NCBI RefSeq assembly: GCF_012933505.1
Contig: NZ_JABBNB010000049.1
Span: 1 to 32,221, forward strand
Reading direction: 5' to 3'
From: Gordonia asplenii
GTDB lineage: Bacteria; Actinomycetota; Actinomycetes; Mycobacteriales; Mycobacteriaceae
DNA: 32,221 nt
This document shows positions 1-9,171 of this stretch, piece after piece. The notes under the pieces are model-generated. The model had not been told where the DNA came from, did not search any database, and saw only the letters and a list, made by a program, of their open reading frames with translations. The position numbers and the translations under genes are program-made. Numbering within the stretch: the first letter of the stretch is position 1; each line of letters opens with the position of its first letter.

Positions 1-14
1 GAGGGTCACGACCC

Positions 15-45
15 GCCGAAGGCCATCTCAGACGCTCACTTCGGC
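15..45 (-). terminator. Candidate hairpin downstream of the transglutaminase operon
   Basis: A 7-base inverted repeat, GCCGAAG at 15-21 and CTTCGGC at 39-45, lies about 30 bases past the stop of the minus-strand transglutaminase gene, with a 17-base loop. There is no T-tract, so a terminator role is weak inference. Nothing else could be supported in bases 1-76, which contain no recognisable gene. Confidence 0.25.
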
Positions 46-76
46 ACTCGGGGACCCACCAACCGCGGCAGCCGCT

Positions 77-982
77 TCAGGTGCTCGCCTCGCTCGCCAG
101 AGGCAGCGGCGCGACGTCCACCGACACGTCGATCTTGCTGCTGCGCGACTCGGTGTAGATCACCCCGCGCAGCGGTGCGACGTCTTCGTAGTCGCGGCCC
201 CAACCGACCGTGACGTGTCGTTCCCCGACCAGCACGTCGTTGGTCGGATCGAAGGCGATCCACCGGTCGCCGGGCAGCCACACCGCCGCCCAGGCGTGTG
301 AGGCGTCGGCTCCGTAGATCCGCTCGGCGCCCGGCGGCGGATCGGTCGCCAGGTAGCCCGACACGTACCGCGCGGCGAGGCCCTGCGACCGCAGGCAGGC
401 GATGGCGACCCGCGCGAAGTCCTGGCAGACGCCTTGCCGGCGCTTCATCACGGTGTCGACTTTCGTGCTGATCTCGGTCGAGCCCGACTTGTAGGTGAAG
501 TCGGAGAAGATCCGGTGCGTCAGATCGACCACCGCCTCTGCCAGCGGCCGTTGCGGCACAAAGACGCGAGCGGAATACTCGACGACGGCGTCGGTGACCT
601 CCGGCGGATACAGGTCCAGCTGGTACTCCACGGCGCGGGCCCCGCTTCGGCCCGACGGTCGCGCGAACTCCCAGGCAGCCGTCGCCGCGCCCGACTCCAG
701 CAGCGCCTGATCGACGGGATCCACGTCGACCGTCGACGTCCCGGTCACCTCCAACCGCTGATGCGGCGTCCGCACGTGGAAATAGTTGTCGACGTTGCCG
801 TAGATGTCGACGCCGGAGGAGAAGTCGCCGGGTTCGGGGTCGATGACGACCTCGGCGTCGAGCACTCGCTGTCCGGGCAGATTCCGCGGCTGCAGATGAC
901 ACCGGCCGTAGGAGCTGGTCACGACGTCGTCGTAGTCGTAGCGGGTGCGGTGCATGACGCGGTAGCGACGCGTCTCGGTCAT
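77..982 (-). CDS. Transglutaminase-like cysteine peptidase family protein
   Basis: 301-residue protein with an N-terminal bacterial transglutaminase-associated region (about 1-90) and a transglutaminase core (about 140-250). The papain-like triad is intact: Cys186 in GVCQDFA, His229 in ASHAWAAVW and Asp245 in AFDPTND. No signal peptide or membrane segment is seen, so a cytosolic location is likely. The ATG at 982 is chosen because GGAGG lies just upstream and because it overlaps the stop of the preceding ATP-grasp gene as ATGA, giving translational coupling. It is the last gene of a three-gene operon and resembles M. tuberculosis Rv2569c/Rv2409c-type proteins. In this family the fold usually predicts peptide or amide hydrolysis or transfer; the real substrate is unknown. 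Family assignment is firm, function is inference. Confidence 0.93.
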   Translation of the reverse strand: MTETRRYRVMHRTRYDYDDVVTSSYGRCHLQPRNLPGQRVLDAEVVIDPEPGDFSSGVDIYGNVDNYFHVRTPHQRLEVTGTSTVDVDPVDQALLESGAATAAWEFARPSGRSGARAVEYQLDLYPPEVTDAVVEYSARVFVPQRPLAEAVVDLTHRIFSDFTYKSGSTEISTKVDTVMKRRQGVCQDFARVAIACLRSQGLAARYVSGYLATDPPPGAERIYGADASHAWAAVWLPGDRWIAFDPTNDVLVGERHVTVGWGRDYEDVAPLRGVIYTESRSSKIDVSVDVAPLPLASEAST

Positions 983-3591
983 GAGTGGTCCTCCGATCCG
1001 GCTCCCCACAGCGGCTGCATGTCCACCGGGTAGGAGAACCGCGTCCGACCGAGGATCTCGGTGATCTCGCGGACCCCGGCGTCGAGCGTCTGCATCAATT
1101 CGGCGAGTTCGCTGCGGTGCCCGTCGTCGTCGACAGTGGCCAGATCGACCGGGTCGACGCGGCGCAGCGCCGTCGTCAGATCCTCGACGACGCGTTCGGC
1201 CGCCGCCGACCGCACGGCGTCGGGCAGTGTCACCAGGTCGCTGCGCAGGGTGGCCAGTTGGAAGATCATCGAGCGCGGGTTGGCCTCGTCGAAGAGCATG
1301 ACCGCCACCACCGCGGCGAGCCGGTAGATCCCGCGGTTGCGCCGCCGGTAGATGATCGCCGATTCGTTGGCGACCAGGTAGGCCTCCATGAGCCCCTGCT
1401 CGACGTCGGGATCGTACTGCTCGGCCAGGATCGCGGTGGTGAGCGCGGCCAGCACCTGCGCGCGCTCGATGCGCCGCCCGATGTCCATGAACTGCCAGCC
1501 GGGGTCACGCACCATCGACTCGGCTTGTAGTCCCGACAATGCGAGCAGCCCGTGCAGCACGTCGTCGTGCGTGCGGCCGAGGTCGGCGGACTCGGGGTCG
1601 GTCTTGGCCGATGCCGCCAACTCGTCGAGTGCCCGATCGATCGCGCCCAGCACCATCCAGGTGCTCGTCGACATCTGGTCGCGCACCGCGCGAGCGACCT
1701 GCGCTAGGCGATCGACCGCGAAGGCGACCGATCCCGGTCGCTGGTGGTCGCCGGTGAGTGCGCGCAGCACCGCGATCGGGTCCGTCGCATCGTCGGAGTT
1801 CTTCGACGCCGAGCCGCTGGCGGTGATCACCGCGGCGAGGAACAGCGGGATCGACGCGGTACCGGTCATCCACGGGCGGTAGCGGAAGTCTTCGTACCGT
1901 TCGCGCGCCACCTTGACCATGCGGGTGGTCAGTTCGGCGCGCTCGCCGTAGCGCCCGAACCAGAACAGGTCCGAGAGCACGCGCGGCGACGACGCGAACA
2001 CCGTGTCGGAATGCATGCCCATGTCGACGTCGGCCGCGCGCGTCCCGACGTCGTGCACCCGTCGGCCCGCACTGTCGCCGACTCTCGCGGCCGGCTCCGA
2101 CGTAGTAACCCAGACATCTTTGGCCGCAATCGAATTCGTCGGCGAAGTGAGCAGGCCGTCGGCGAGCACATGCCCCAGCCCGCCGGGCATGACCGCGTAT
2201 CCGGATCCCTGCGCGACGCTGAATGCCCGGATCCCGACCGGTGCCGCGCGCAGCATGTTCGACGACGCCACCGTCCCGGGAGTCGTCGACGGCGCCACCG
2301 AGAAGTCATCGATCCGCTGCCCCACCCACTGCCATGCGGTGGCGTCGATGCGGGCGCGCAGATCGTCGAGTTGCGCCGACGTGCATTCGCCGCCGACGAA
2401 CTGCTCGCCGGTGCGGAAGTTGACGATGGTCATCGACGACAGCCCGTCGAGCAGCCCGCCCAGTTGATGCGACGCCCCGCCCCACAGCGTCGGCACCGAC
2501 GCCAGCACGAGGTCCTCGTCGAGCAGCGCCCGACTCAGCGCGGGCAGATAGGCGGCCAGCGCGGGATTCTCCAATACCGCACTGCCCAGCGTGTTCACGA
2601 CGGTGACGGTGCCTCGGGAGACCGCCTCCACCAGTCCGGTGACACCCAGGCGGGAGTCCGCCCGCAGGTCGAGCGGGTCGGCGTACTCGGCGTCGACGCG
2701 GCGCAAGATCACGTCGAGCCGTTTGAACTTGCCCAGTGAGCGCATGTAGACGGTGCCGTCGCGCACCACCAGGTCAGCCGCCTCGACCAGCGGAAAACCC
2801 AGCATCGACGCCAGATATGCCTGATCGAACGCCGTCTCCGACAACGATCCCGGCGTCAGCACCGCCACCACCGGGTCCTCGATGCCCTGTGGCGCGTACT
2901 CGAACAGTGCCAGGCGCAGTGTTGCGGCGAATGCCGTCAGCGGACGCGGCACACACGCGTGCAGCAGTCGCGGAAACACGCGCGCCATCAGTCTGCGGTC
3001 GGCGACGGCGTAGCCGATGCCCGACGGCGCCTGTGCCCAATCCGCATAGACCACCGGTTCGCCCGCGCTGGTCCGGCCGATGTCGCAGGCATGCATGAAC
3101 AACGCGTGCGGATGATTCCGCGGCTGCCGCGCGGCTCGCCGCAGATAGCCGGGATGCCCGTACACGAGTTCCGGCGGCAACACCCCGGCGGCGATCATCC
3201 TCTGATCGCCGTAGATGTCGGCGAGCAGCGCGTCGAGCACCCGCGTACGTTGTTCGACGCCCCGCTCCAGCGACGCCCAGCGTTCACCGTCGATGAGCAG
3301 CGGCACGCAGTCCAGTTCCCACCGCCGCCGCGAGGTGCTCTCCCCGTCGGTCGCATTGTAGGTGATGCCGTCGTCGTCGATGAGGGTGCGTACCCGCAGG
3401 TCCGCCGCGCGCAGCCCGTCCTCACCGAGTTCGGTGTAGCGCGCGACGACCGGCGCCCAGCGTGGCCGCACGCCGCCGTCGTCATCGAGGAGTTCGTCGA
3501 AACTTCCCGCGCGCACGTCGTCGAACAGACCGTCGCGATCGGACCGATAGCGATCCAGCACCGATGCGGAGTCGACTCGTGGCAAGGTCAC
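979..3591 (-). CDS. Circularly permuted ATP-grasp / alpha-E domain fusion protein
   Basis: 870-residue two-domain protein. Residues about 70-500 form a circularly permuted type 2 ATP-grasp (DUF404/407-type) domain. Its signature is seen around 298-341: RRVDAEYADPLDLRADSRLG, then NTLGSAVLE. Residues about 535-865 form an all-helical alpha-E (DUF403) domain beginning near SDLFWFGRYGERAE. In many bacteria these are two genes (Rv2411c and Rv2410c type); here they are one chain, like Rv2567. ATP-grasp enzymes join a carboxylate to an amine using ATP, so a peptide or amide ligase is predicted; the alpha-E role is unknown. GTG start at 3591 overlaps the upstream stop as GTGA, and the stop overlaps the next gene as ATGA. 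Length fits the fusion family, with no sign of damage. Confidence 0.92.
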   Translation of the reverse strand: MTLPRVDSASVLDRYRSDRDGLFDDVRAGSFDELLDDDGGVRPRWAPVVARYTELGEDGLRAADLRVRTLIDDDGITYNATDGESTSRRRWELDCVPLLIDGERWASLERGVEQRTRVLDALLADIYGDQRMIAAGVLPPELVYGHPGYLRRAARQPRNHPHALFMHACDIGRTSAGEPVVYADWAQAPSGIGYAVADRRLMARVFPRLLHACVPRPLTAFAATLRLALFEYAPQGIEDPVVAVLTPGSLSETAFDQAYLASMLGFPLVEAADLVVRDGTVYMRSLGKFKRLDVILRRVDAEYADPLDLRADSRLGVTGLVEAVSRGTVTVVNTLGSAVLENPALAAYLPALSRALLDEDLVLASVPTLWGGASHQLGGLLDGLSSMTIVNFRTGEQFVGGECTSAQLDDLRARIDATAWQWVGQRIDDFSVAPSTTPGTVASSNMLRAAPVGIRAFSVAQGSGYAVMPGGLGHVLADGLLTSPTNSIAAKDVWVTTSEPAARVGDSAGRRVHDVGTRAADVDMGMHSDTVFASSPRVLSDLFWFGRYGERAELTTRMVKVARERYEDFRYRPWMTGTASIPLFLAAVITASGSASKNSDDATDPIAVLRALTGDHQRPGSVAFAVDRLAQVARAVRDQMSTSTWMVLGAIDRALDELAASAKTDPESADLGRTHDDVLHGLLALSGLQAESMVRDPGWQFMDIGRRIERAQVLAALTTAILAEQYDPDVEQGLMEAYLVANESAIIYRRRNRGIYRLAAVVAVMLFDEANPRSMIFQLATLRSDLVTLPDAVRSAAAERVVEDLTTALRRVDPVDLATVDDDGHRSELAELMQTLDAGVREITEILGRTRFSYPVDMQPLWGAGSEDHS

Positions 3592-6500
3592 CGAAGAACC
3601 GTACGTGCCCGCCGCATGTCGAGGATCATCGGCACGCCGGAATCGGTCGCCAATCGTGCCTGATATTCCCGGAGTCGGGCGGTGTCCACCGTGCCGACGT
3701 GGTGTCCCGCCGCCTCGAATCGACCATTGCGGCGCGATTCGGCCTCGACGGCGTTGACCGGCGGGACGTCGTAGGACCGGCCGCCGGGATGCACGACGTG
3801 GTAGGTCGCCCCGCCGACCGATCGGCCGTTGTGGGTGTCGACGAGGTCGAATTTCAGCGGCGAATCGACGGTGATCGTCGGGTGCAGCGCACTGGGCGGC
3901 TGCCAGGCACGGAACCGGATGCCCGCGACCGCCTCACCGGCCCGCCCGGTACCGGTGAGCGGGACGGGAATCCCGTTGCAGGTCAACACGAATCGTTCGC
4001 GGTCGCCACCGAGGACCCGTACCTGCACCCGTTCCACCGACGAGTCGACGTAGCGGGCCGTGCCGCCCGACGTCGACTCCTCCCCCAGTACGTTCCACGG
4101 TTCGATGGCGCCGCGCAGCTCGATCTCGGTGTCGCGAATCGCGACGGTGCCCAGCCGTGGGAAGCGGAACTCGGTGAACGGAGCGAGCCAGGCGGTGTCG
4201 AAGTCGTAACCGGCCTCCCGCAGATCCTCCGCGACGTAGCCGATGTCCTCGATCACATAGTGCGGCAACAGGTGTCGCCCGTGCAGATCGGCGCCGTGCC
4301 GGTGCAGGCGCTGGCGGTAGGGCGTGTCCCAGAACCACGACACCAGGCTGCGCACCAGCAGCGACTGCACCATCGCCATCTGATGGTGCGGCGGCATCTC
4401 GAAGCCGCGCAGCTCCAGCAGTCCGAGCCGCCCGCGCGTGGAGTCGGGGCTGTAGAGCTTGTCGATGCAGAACTCGGCGCGGTGGGTGTTGCCGGTGATG
4501 TCGGTCAGCAGATGCCGCAACGCGCGGTCGGTCGTCCACGGGACGTGGTAGTCGGTGTTGCCCGCGGCCACTTCCGCGCCGACCCGGTCGATCTCGGCGA
4601 ATGCGATCTCCAGTTCGTACAACGCGCTTTCGCGTCCCTCGTCGACGCGCGGCGCCTGCGACGTCGTGCCGATGAACCGACCGGAGAACAGATACGACAG
4701 CGACGGATGCAGCTGCCAATACGACAGCATCGACACCAGCAGGTCGGGTCGGCGCAGCAACGGCGAATCGACGGGCCGCGCGCCGCCGAGGGTGATGTGG
4801 TTGCCGCCGCCGGTGCCCCCGTGGCTGCCGTCGAGGTCGAATGACTCGGTACCCAGTCCGCAGCGACGAGCCTGATCGTAGAGCGTCTCGAGCAGTTCGG
4901 ACTGCTCGGCGAACGACGACGTCGGCGGGATGTTCACCTCGATCACGCCGGGGTCGGGGGTGATGGTCAGCGTCGTCAGCCGCGGGTCCGACGGCGGGCC
5001 GTAGCCTTCGACGACGACGGGTCTGTCCAGCTCGGCGGCGGTGCGTTCGACGAGGTTGACCAGTTCGGCGAAGTCGTCGCCGGACTCGGTCGGCGGCAGG
5101 AAGACATACAGCACGCCGGCACGTTCCTCGGCGACGAGGGCGGTGATGTCGGAGCCGGTGGGCTCGTTGCGCAAGCGATCGTCGGGGAGCACAGCTTCGG
5201 GGCTCACAACTTCCAGCGGCGCGGCGGCGGCGTCGGCCGCTACCTGCGCTTCGGCCGTCGCACGCGCTTGCGCCTCTGCTCGTGCGGTCGCCTCGCGCGC
5301 CTTCTGCAGCTCCGGGGTGATCCACAGCGGTTCGCCGTCGACGCCGGGGCGGCGCGTGGTCGGTAACGTCTCCCCCGCCATGCCCCGGGTGGTCGTGGCG
5401 TCGCCGTCGGCGTCCGAAAGCCGTTGGGCCGCAGCCTCTTCCGCCGCATCGGGAGGCGGCGGAAAATCAGGCAGCTCGGTGAGATCGGCGAGCGGCTCGA
5501 TGGCGACGGCGCTCGCGTCGGCCGGGAAGAACTGTGTGTTCGGTTCCCAGAACAGCGAATCCAGCGGAAGTCGCAGCCCCGCGGGCGAATTGCCGGGTGT
5601 CAGCACGAGACGGCCCCGTCGGGTGGTCCAGCGCGCGCTGCGCCAGCCGCCGTCGGGTGCCTTGCTGATCGGCAGGACATAGGCGGTCGGCGTGGACACC
5701 GACGAATCCAATTCGGCGAGAAGCTCTTTGCGCCGATCCGGGACGTCGGTCTGCGGGGTGAGATCCTGCTCGGCGGCCTCGGTCGCGGTCTCCTCGCGTG
5801 CCGGCGGGACACCGACCGGCAGCGACACCAATTCGGCGAGCCGCAGCAATGGATCCTCGTAGGCGCCCATCACCTGCGAATCCGGCAGCGCCAGCCGGTC
5901 GGCCAGGGCGGCGATGAAGTCGTGCGACGCGACCGAGGTGGCGGGGTCGTCGGGGCCCAGTCCGCCGGGCGACTGGCGGTCGATGGTGGCCTGCGCGGCC
6001 TCACGCGTCGTCCACGGGTCGTCGAGCAGCTCGGGGTTGCGCCACAACGCTTTTCCGTCGGCACGCCACAGCAGGTCGACCTGCCAGCGCGGCAGCGGCT
6101 CACCCGGATACCACTTACCCTGGCCGCGCTGCACCAAACCCGTTGGGGCGTAGATCTTCTTGAGTCGAGTGGTCAACTGCGACGCCAGCTCGCGCTTGTG
6201 CGGGCCGTCGGCGTCGGTGAGCCACTCCGGATCGGTCTGGTTGTACAGCGACACGAAGGTCGGCTCGCCGCCGACGGTGAGTCGGACGTCGTTGACCCGC
6301 ATCCGCTCGTCGAGGTCGGCGCCGAGGACGGTGATCTTCGACCATTGGTCGTCGGTGTAGGGCAGGGTGACCCGCGGGTCTTCGTGAAAGCGCGTCACCT
6401 CGTTCGAGAAGTCAAGCACCGCATGGCATTTGCCGGTCGCGCCGGTGATCGGCGCGGCCGCACCCGGATAGGGTGTCGCGGCGAGCGGGATGTGCCCCTC

Positions 6501-7271
6501 CCCGGCGAACAGGCCCGACGTCGGGTCCATGCCGACCCAGCCCGCGCCGGGCAGGTACACCTCGGTCCACGCGTGCAGATCGGTGAAGTCGGCGTCGGGG
6601 CCCGACGGCCCGTCGATCGCCTTGACGTCGGAGGTCAGCTGGACGAGGTAACCGGAGACGAAGCGTGCGGCCAGACCGAGTTTGCGCAGAATCGACACGA
6701 GCAGCCACGCCGAGTCGCGACAGGACCCGATGGCACTCTCCAGCGTGTGATTCGGTTCCTGCACACCGGCTTCCATGCGGACGGTGTAGCCGACGTCGTC
6801 GCGCAGCGCTCCGATCAGGTCCATCAGGTAGTCGATCACCCGAATCTTGCCCGTCGCGCGATGGTTCGCGACCCACTTGTCGACGAGGGGGTCGGCACCG
6901 TCTGCGTCGACCGGCCGCAGGTAGACCTCCAAGTCCCGGCGCAACTCCTCCGGGTAGGTGAAGCCGACGTATTCGGCCCAGTCCTCGATGAAGAAGTCGA
7001 ACGGGTTGATGGCGGTCAGGTCGGCGACGAGTCCGACGGTGAAACTCAACTCCGACGTCGGCTCCGGGAAGACGAGCCGGGCGAGGTAGTTGCTGAAGGC
7101 GTCCTGCTGCCAGTTCAGGAAGTGGTCGGCCGGTGTGACTTTGAGCGAGTACGCCTCGATCGGTGTCCGCGAATGCGGCGCCGGCCGCAACCGCAGCACG
7201 TGCGGAAACACCTTGGTCACCCGATCGAAGTGATACGTGGTCCGGTGCTCGAGTGCCACCTTGATCGTCAC
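3588..7271 (-). CDS. Transglutaminase-like / DUF2126 putative amidoligase fusion
   Basis: 1227-residue protein, first in the operon. Residues 1-80 match the bacterial transglutaminase N-terminal region. The transglutaminase core at about 140-265 has Cys184 (GSCRDSAW), His233 (DLHAWTEVY) and Asp249 (GMDPTSG), so the triad is intact. From about 300 to 1110 it is the DUF2126 region, annotated in Pfam as a putative amidoligase, with conserved-looking stretches such as LTVGGEPTFVS and GGGNHITLGG. Residues about 600-705 are a Pro-, Asp- and Ala-rich insert with a heptad-like Ala/Glu/Gln helix, probably a linker. GTG at 7271 is preceded by AGGAGG at 7280-7285. Homologue of M. tuberculosis Rv2566 (from memory). 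It could both make and cut amide bonds; the substrate is unknown. Confidence 0.92.
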   Translation of the reverse strand: MTIKVALEHRTTYHFDRVTKVFPHVLRLRPAPHSRTPIEAYSLKVTPADHFLNWQQDAFSNYLARLVFPEPTSELSFTVGLVADLTAINPFDFFIEDWAEYVGFTYPEELRRDLEVYLRPVDADGADPLVDKWVANHRATGKIRVIDYLMDLIGALRDDVGYTVRMEAGVQEPNHTLESAIGSCRDSAWLLVSILRKLGLAARFVSGYLVQLTSDVKAIDGPSGPDADFTDLHAWTEVYLPGAGWVGMDPTSGLFAGEGHIPLAATPYPGAAAPITGATGKCHAVLDFSNEVTRFHEDPRVTLPYTDDQWSKITVLGADLDERMRVNDVRLTVGGEPTFVSLYNQTDPEWLTDADGPHKRELASQLTTRLKKIYAPTGLVQRGQGKWYPGEPLPRWQVDLLWRADGKALWRNPELLDDPWTTREAAQATIDRQSPGGLGPDDPATSVASHDFIAALADRLALPDSQVMGAYEDPLLRLAELVSLPVGVPPAREETATEAAEQDLTPQTDVPDRRKELLAELDSSVSTPTAYVLPISKAPDGGWRSARWTTRRGRLVLTPGNSPAGLRLPLDSLFWEPNTQFFPADASAVAIEPLADLTELPDFPPPPDAAEEAAAQRLSDADGDATTTRGMAGETLPTTRRPGVDGEPLWITPELQKAREATARAEAQARATAEAQVAADAAAAPLEVVSPEAVLPDDRLRNEPTGSDITALVAEERAGVLYVFLPPTESGDDFAELVNLVERTAAELDRPVVVEGYGPPSDPRLTTLTITPDPGVIEVNIPPTSSFAEQSELLETLYDQARRCGLGTESFDLDGSHGGTGGGNHITLGGARPVDSPLLRRPDLLVSMLSYWQLHPSLSYLFSGRFIGTTSQAPRVDEGRESALYELEIAFAEIDRVGAEVAAGNTDYHVPWTTDRALRHLLTDITGNTHRAEFCIDKLYSPDSTRGRLGLLELRGFEMPPHHQMAMVQSLLVRSLVSWFWDTPYRQRLHRHGADLHGRHLLPHYVIEDIGYVAEDLREAGYDFDTAWLAPFTEFRFPRLGTVAIRDTEIELRGAIEPWNVLGEESTSGGTARYVDSSVERVQVRVLGGDRERFVLTCNGIPVPLTGTGRAGEAVAGIRFRAWQPPSALHPTITVDSPLKFDLVDTHNGRSVGGATYHVVHPGGRSYDVPPVNAVEAESRRNGRFEAAGHHVGTVDTARLREYQARLATDSGVPMILDMRRARTVLR

Positions 7272-7297
7272 TGCCGCTACCTCCTGCTACCCGAAAT

Positions 7298-7353
7298 CCC
7301 AGGAGGCAATCTCAACACATCCGGCGTGGTTACGCCGGATGAGGAGTCCTGGG
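7298..7353 (-). terminator. Nested hairpin between aspS and the amidoligase operon
   Basis: CATCCGGCGT (7318-7327) and ACGCCGGATG (7332-7341) form a perfect 10-base stem with a 4-base loop. Outside it CCCAGGA (7298-7304) and TCCTGGG (7347-7353) can pair as a second stem. It lies downstream of aspS and about 27 bases upstream of the GTG of the next minus-strand gene. There is no T-tract, so it could be a GC-only terminator or a leader structure controlling the operon. Confidence 0.5.
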
Positions 7354-7367
7354 AATCGGCGGCGGGA

Positions 7368-7390
7368 TCGACGCCTGGCCGCGGCGTCGA
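7368..7390 (-). terminator. Hairpin directly after the aspS stop codon
   Basis: TCGACGCC (7368-7375) and GGCGTCGA (7383-7390) make a perfect 8-base stem with a 7-base loop. It starts 5 bases after the aspS stop in the direction of aspS transcription. It probably ends or stabilises the aspS transcript, in tandem with the larger hairpin about 15 bases further on. No T-tract is present. Confidence 0.45.
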
Positions 7391-7395
7391 ATCGA

Positions 7396-9171
7396 CTACT
7401 GCCCCTTCTTCGCCTCCGGCTTGAAGTCGATTCCCGATTCCTTGCGCTGAGCAGGGGTGATCGGCGCCGGGGCGTCGGTCAGCGGGTCGACGCCGCCGCC
7501 CGACTTCGGGAAGGCGATGACGTCGCGGATCGAGTTCTGACCGGCGAGCAGCGCGGTGATGCGGTCCCAGCCGAAGGCGATGCCGCCGTGCGGCGGCGCG
7601 CCGAACGCGAAGGCGTCGAGCAGGAAGCCGAACTTCTCCTGCGCCTCGTCGTGGCTGATGCCCATGATCTCGAACACACGTTCCTGCACGTCGCGACGAT
7701 GGATACGAATCGAGCCGCCGCCGATCTCGTTGCCGTTGCAGACGATGTCGTAGGCGTAGGCGAGAGCCGCGCCCGGGTCGGTGTCGAGCAGTTCGAGCGA
7801 TTCCGGCTTCGGCGAGGTGAAGGCGTGGTGCACGGCGGTCCAGGCACCGGATCCGACGGCGACGTCGCCGCCCGCGGTGGCATCCTCGACCGGCTCGAAC
7901 AGCGGAGCGTCGACGACCCAGGTGAACGCCCAATCGCCCTCCTGGCGAAGGCCGAGCCGATCGGCGATCTCGTTGCGTGCGGCACCGAGCAGGGCCCGCT
8001 GCGCCTTCGCCGACCCGGCGGCGAAGAACACGCAGTCGCCCGGCTGCGCGCCGACGTGCGCCGCCAGACCGGCGCGCTCGTCGTCGGACAGATTCTTGGC
8101 GACCGGTCCGCCGAGCGAACCGTCTTCTTGCACAAGCACATACGCGAGGCCTTTGGCTCCGCGCTGCTTGGCCCACTCCTGCCAGCCGTCGAGCTGACGG
8201 CGCGGCTGCGACGCTCCGCCGGGCATGACGACGGCGCCCACGTAGGGTGCCTGGAACACGCGGAACGGTGTGTTCGCGAAGAACTCGGCACACTCGACGA
8301 GTTCGATGTCGAAGCGCAGGTCGGGCTTGTCGCTGCCGAAGCGGCGCATGGCGTCGGCGTAGGTCATCCGCGCAATGGGCGTGGCGATCTCCACGCCGAT
8401 CAGCTTCCACAGCGCGACGAGGATATCCTCGGCGAGCGCGATGACGTCGTCTTGGTCGACGAAACTCATCTCGATGTCGAGCTGGGTGAACTCCGGCTGG
8501 CGATCGGCACGGAAGTCTTCGTCGCGGTAGCAGCGCGCGATTTGGTAGTACTTCTCCATTCCCGCGACCATCAGCAGCTGCTTAAACAGCTGCGGGCTCT
8601 GCGGCAGCGCGTAGAAGGTTCCCGGCTGCAGACGTGCGGGCACCAGGAAGTCGCGGGCGCCCTCCGGCGTCGACCGGGTGAGCGTCGGCGTCTCGATCTC
8701 GGTGAAATCGTGGTCGGCCAGGACCGCACGGGCGGCCGCGTTCGCCTTCGACCGCAGCTGCAACGCCTTGTGCGGGCCCTCCCGCCGCAGGTCGAGGTAC
8801 CGGTAGCGCAGGCGAGCCTCTTCGCCGGGTGACTCGTCGAGCTGGAACGGCAGTGGCGCCGATTCGTTGAGGACTTCCAGCGTGACCGCGTTGATCTCGA
8901 TCGCACCCGACGCCAGGTTCGGGTTCTCGCTGCCCTCCGGGCGTGCTTCGACGACGCCGGTGACCGCCACACAGTACTCGGCACGCAGCCGGTGGGCCGC
9001 CTCGGCGACGGCCTCGTCCCGGAAGACGACCTGAACCAGGCCCGAATTGTCGCGCAGGTCGATGAAGACGACGCCGCCATGGTCGCGCCGATGCGCGACC
9101 CAGCCGGCGACGGTCACGGTCTGCGACGCGTTCTCCCGGCGGAGGGAACCTGCGAGATGGGTGCGGAGCAC
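7396..9171 (-). CDS. aspS: Aspartyl-tRNA synthetase
   Basis: 591-residue class II aminoacyl-tRNA synthetase that charges tRNA with aspartate in the cytosol. The N-terminal OB-fold anticodon-binding domain contains VAGWVAHRRDHGGVVFIDLRD-like sequence. Motif 2 is visible in the FRADRQPEFTQLDIEMSF region. Motif 3 is near the C-terminus (GIAFGWDRITALL). A bacterial GAD insertion separates motifs 2 and 3, so this is the long bacterial type. The open frame extends upstream to 9315, but the GTG at 9171 is preferred: AGGAAGG lies upstream at the right spacing and the protein then begins LRTHLAG as in mycobacterial AspS. It is divergent from the YpfJ-type protease gene with a 142-base gap. Two hairpins follow its stop. 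Confidence 0.97.
   Translation of the reverse strand: MLRTHLAGSLRRENASQTVTVAGWVAHRRDHGGVVFIDLRDNSGLVQVVFRDEAVAEAAHRLRAEYCVAVTGVVEARPEGSENPNLASGAIEINAVTLEVLNESAPLPFQLDESPGEEARLRYRYLDLRREGPHKALQLRSKANAAARAVLADHDFTEIETPTLTRSTPEGARDFLVPARLQPGTFYALPQSPQLFKQLLMVAGMEKYYQIARCYRDEDFRADRQPEFTQLDIEMSFVDQDDVIALAEDILVALWKLIGVEIATPIARMTYADAMRRFGSDKPDLRFDIELVECAEFFANTPFRVFQAPYVGAVVMPGGASQPRRQLDGWQEWAKQRGAKGLAYVLVQEDGSLGGPVAKNLSDDERAGLAAHVGAQPGDCVFFAAGSAKAQRALLGAARNEIADRLGLRQEGDWAFTWVVDAPLFEPVEDATAGGDVAVGSGAWTAVHHAFTSPKPESLELLDTDPGAALAYAYDIVCNGNEIGGGSIRIHRRDVQERVFEIMGISHDEAQEKFGFLLDAFAFGAPPHGGIAFGWDRITALLAGQNSIRDVIAFPKSGGGVDPLTDAPAPITPAQRKESGIDFKPEAKKGQ

Noticed and set aside
5424..7424. Large plus-strand open frame of about 666 codons opposite the amidoligase gene
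   Set aside because: Arg/Gly/Val-rich composition without domains, fully antisense to a gene with clear catalytic motifs; typical shadow in high-GC DNA.
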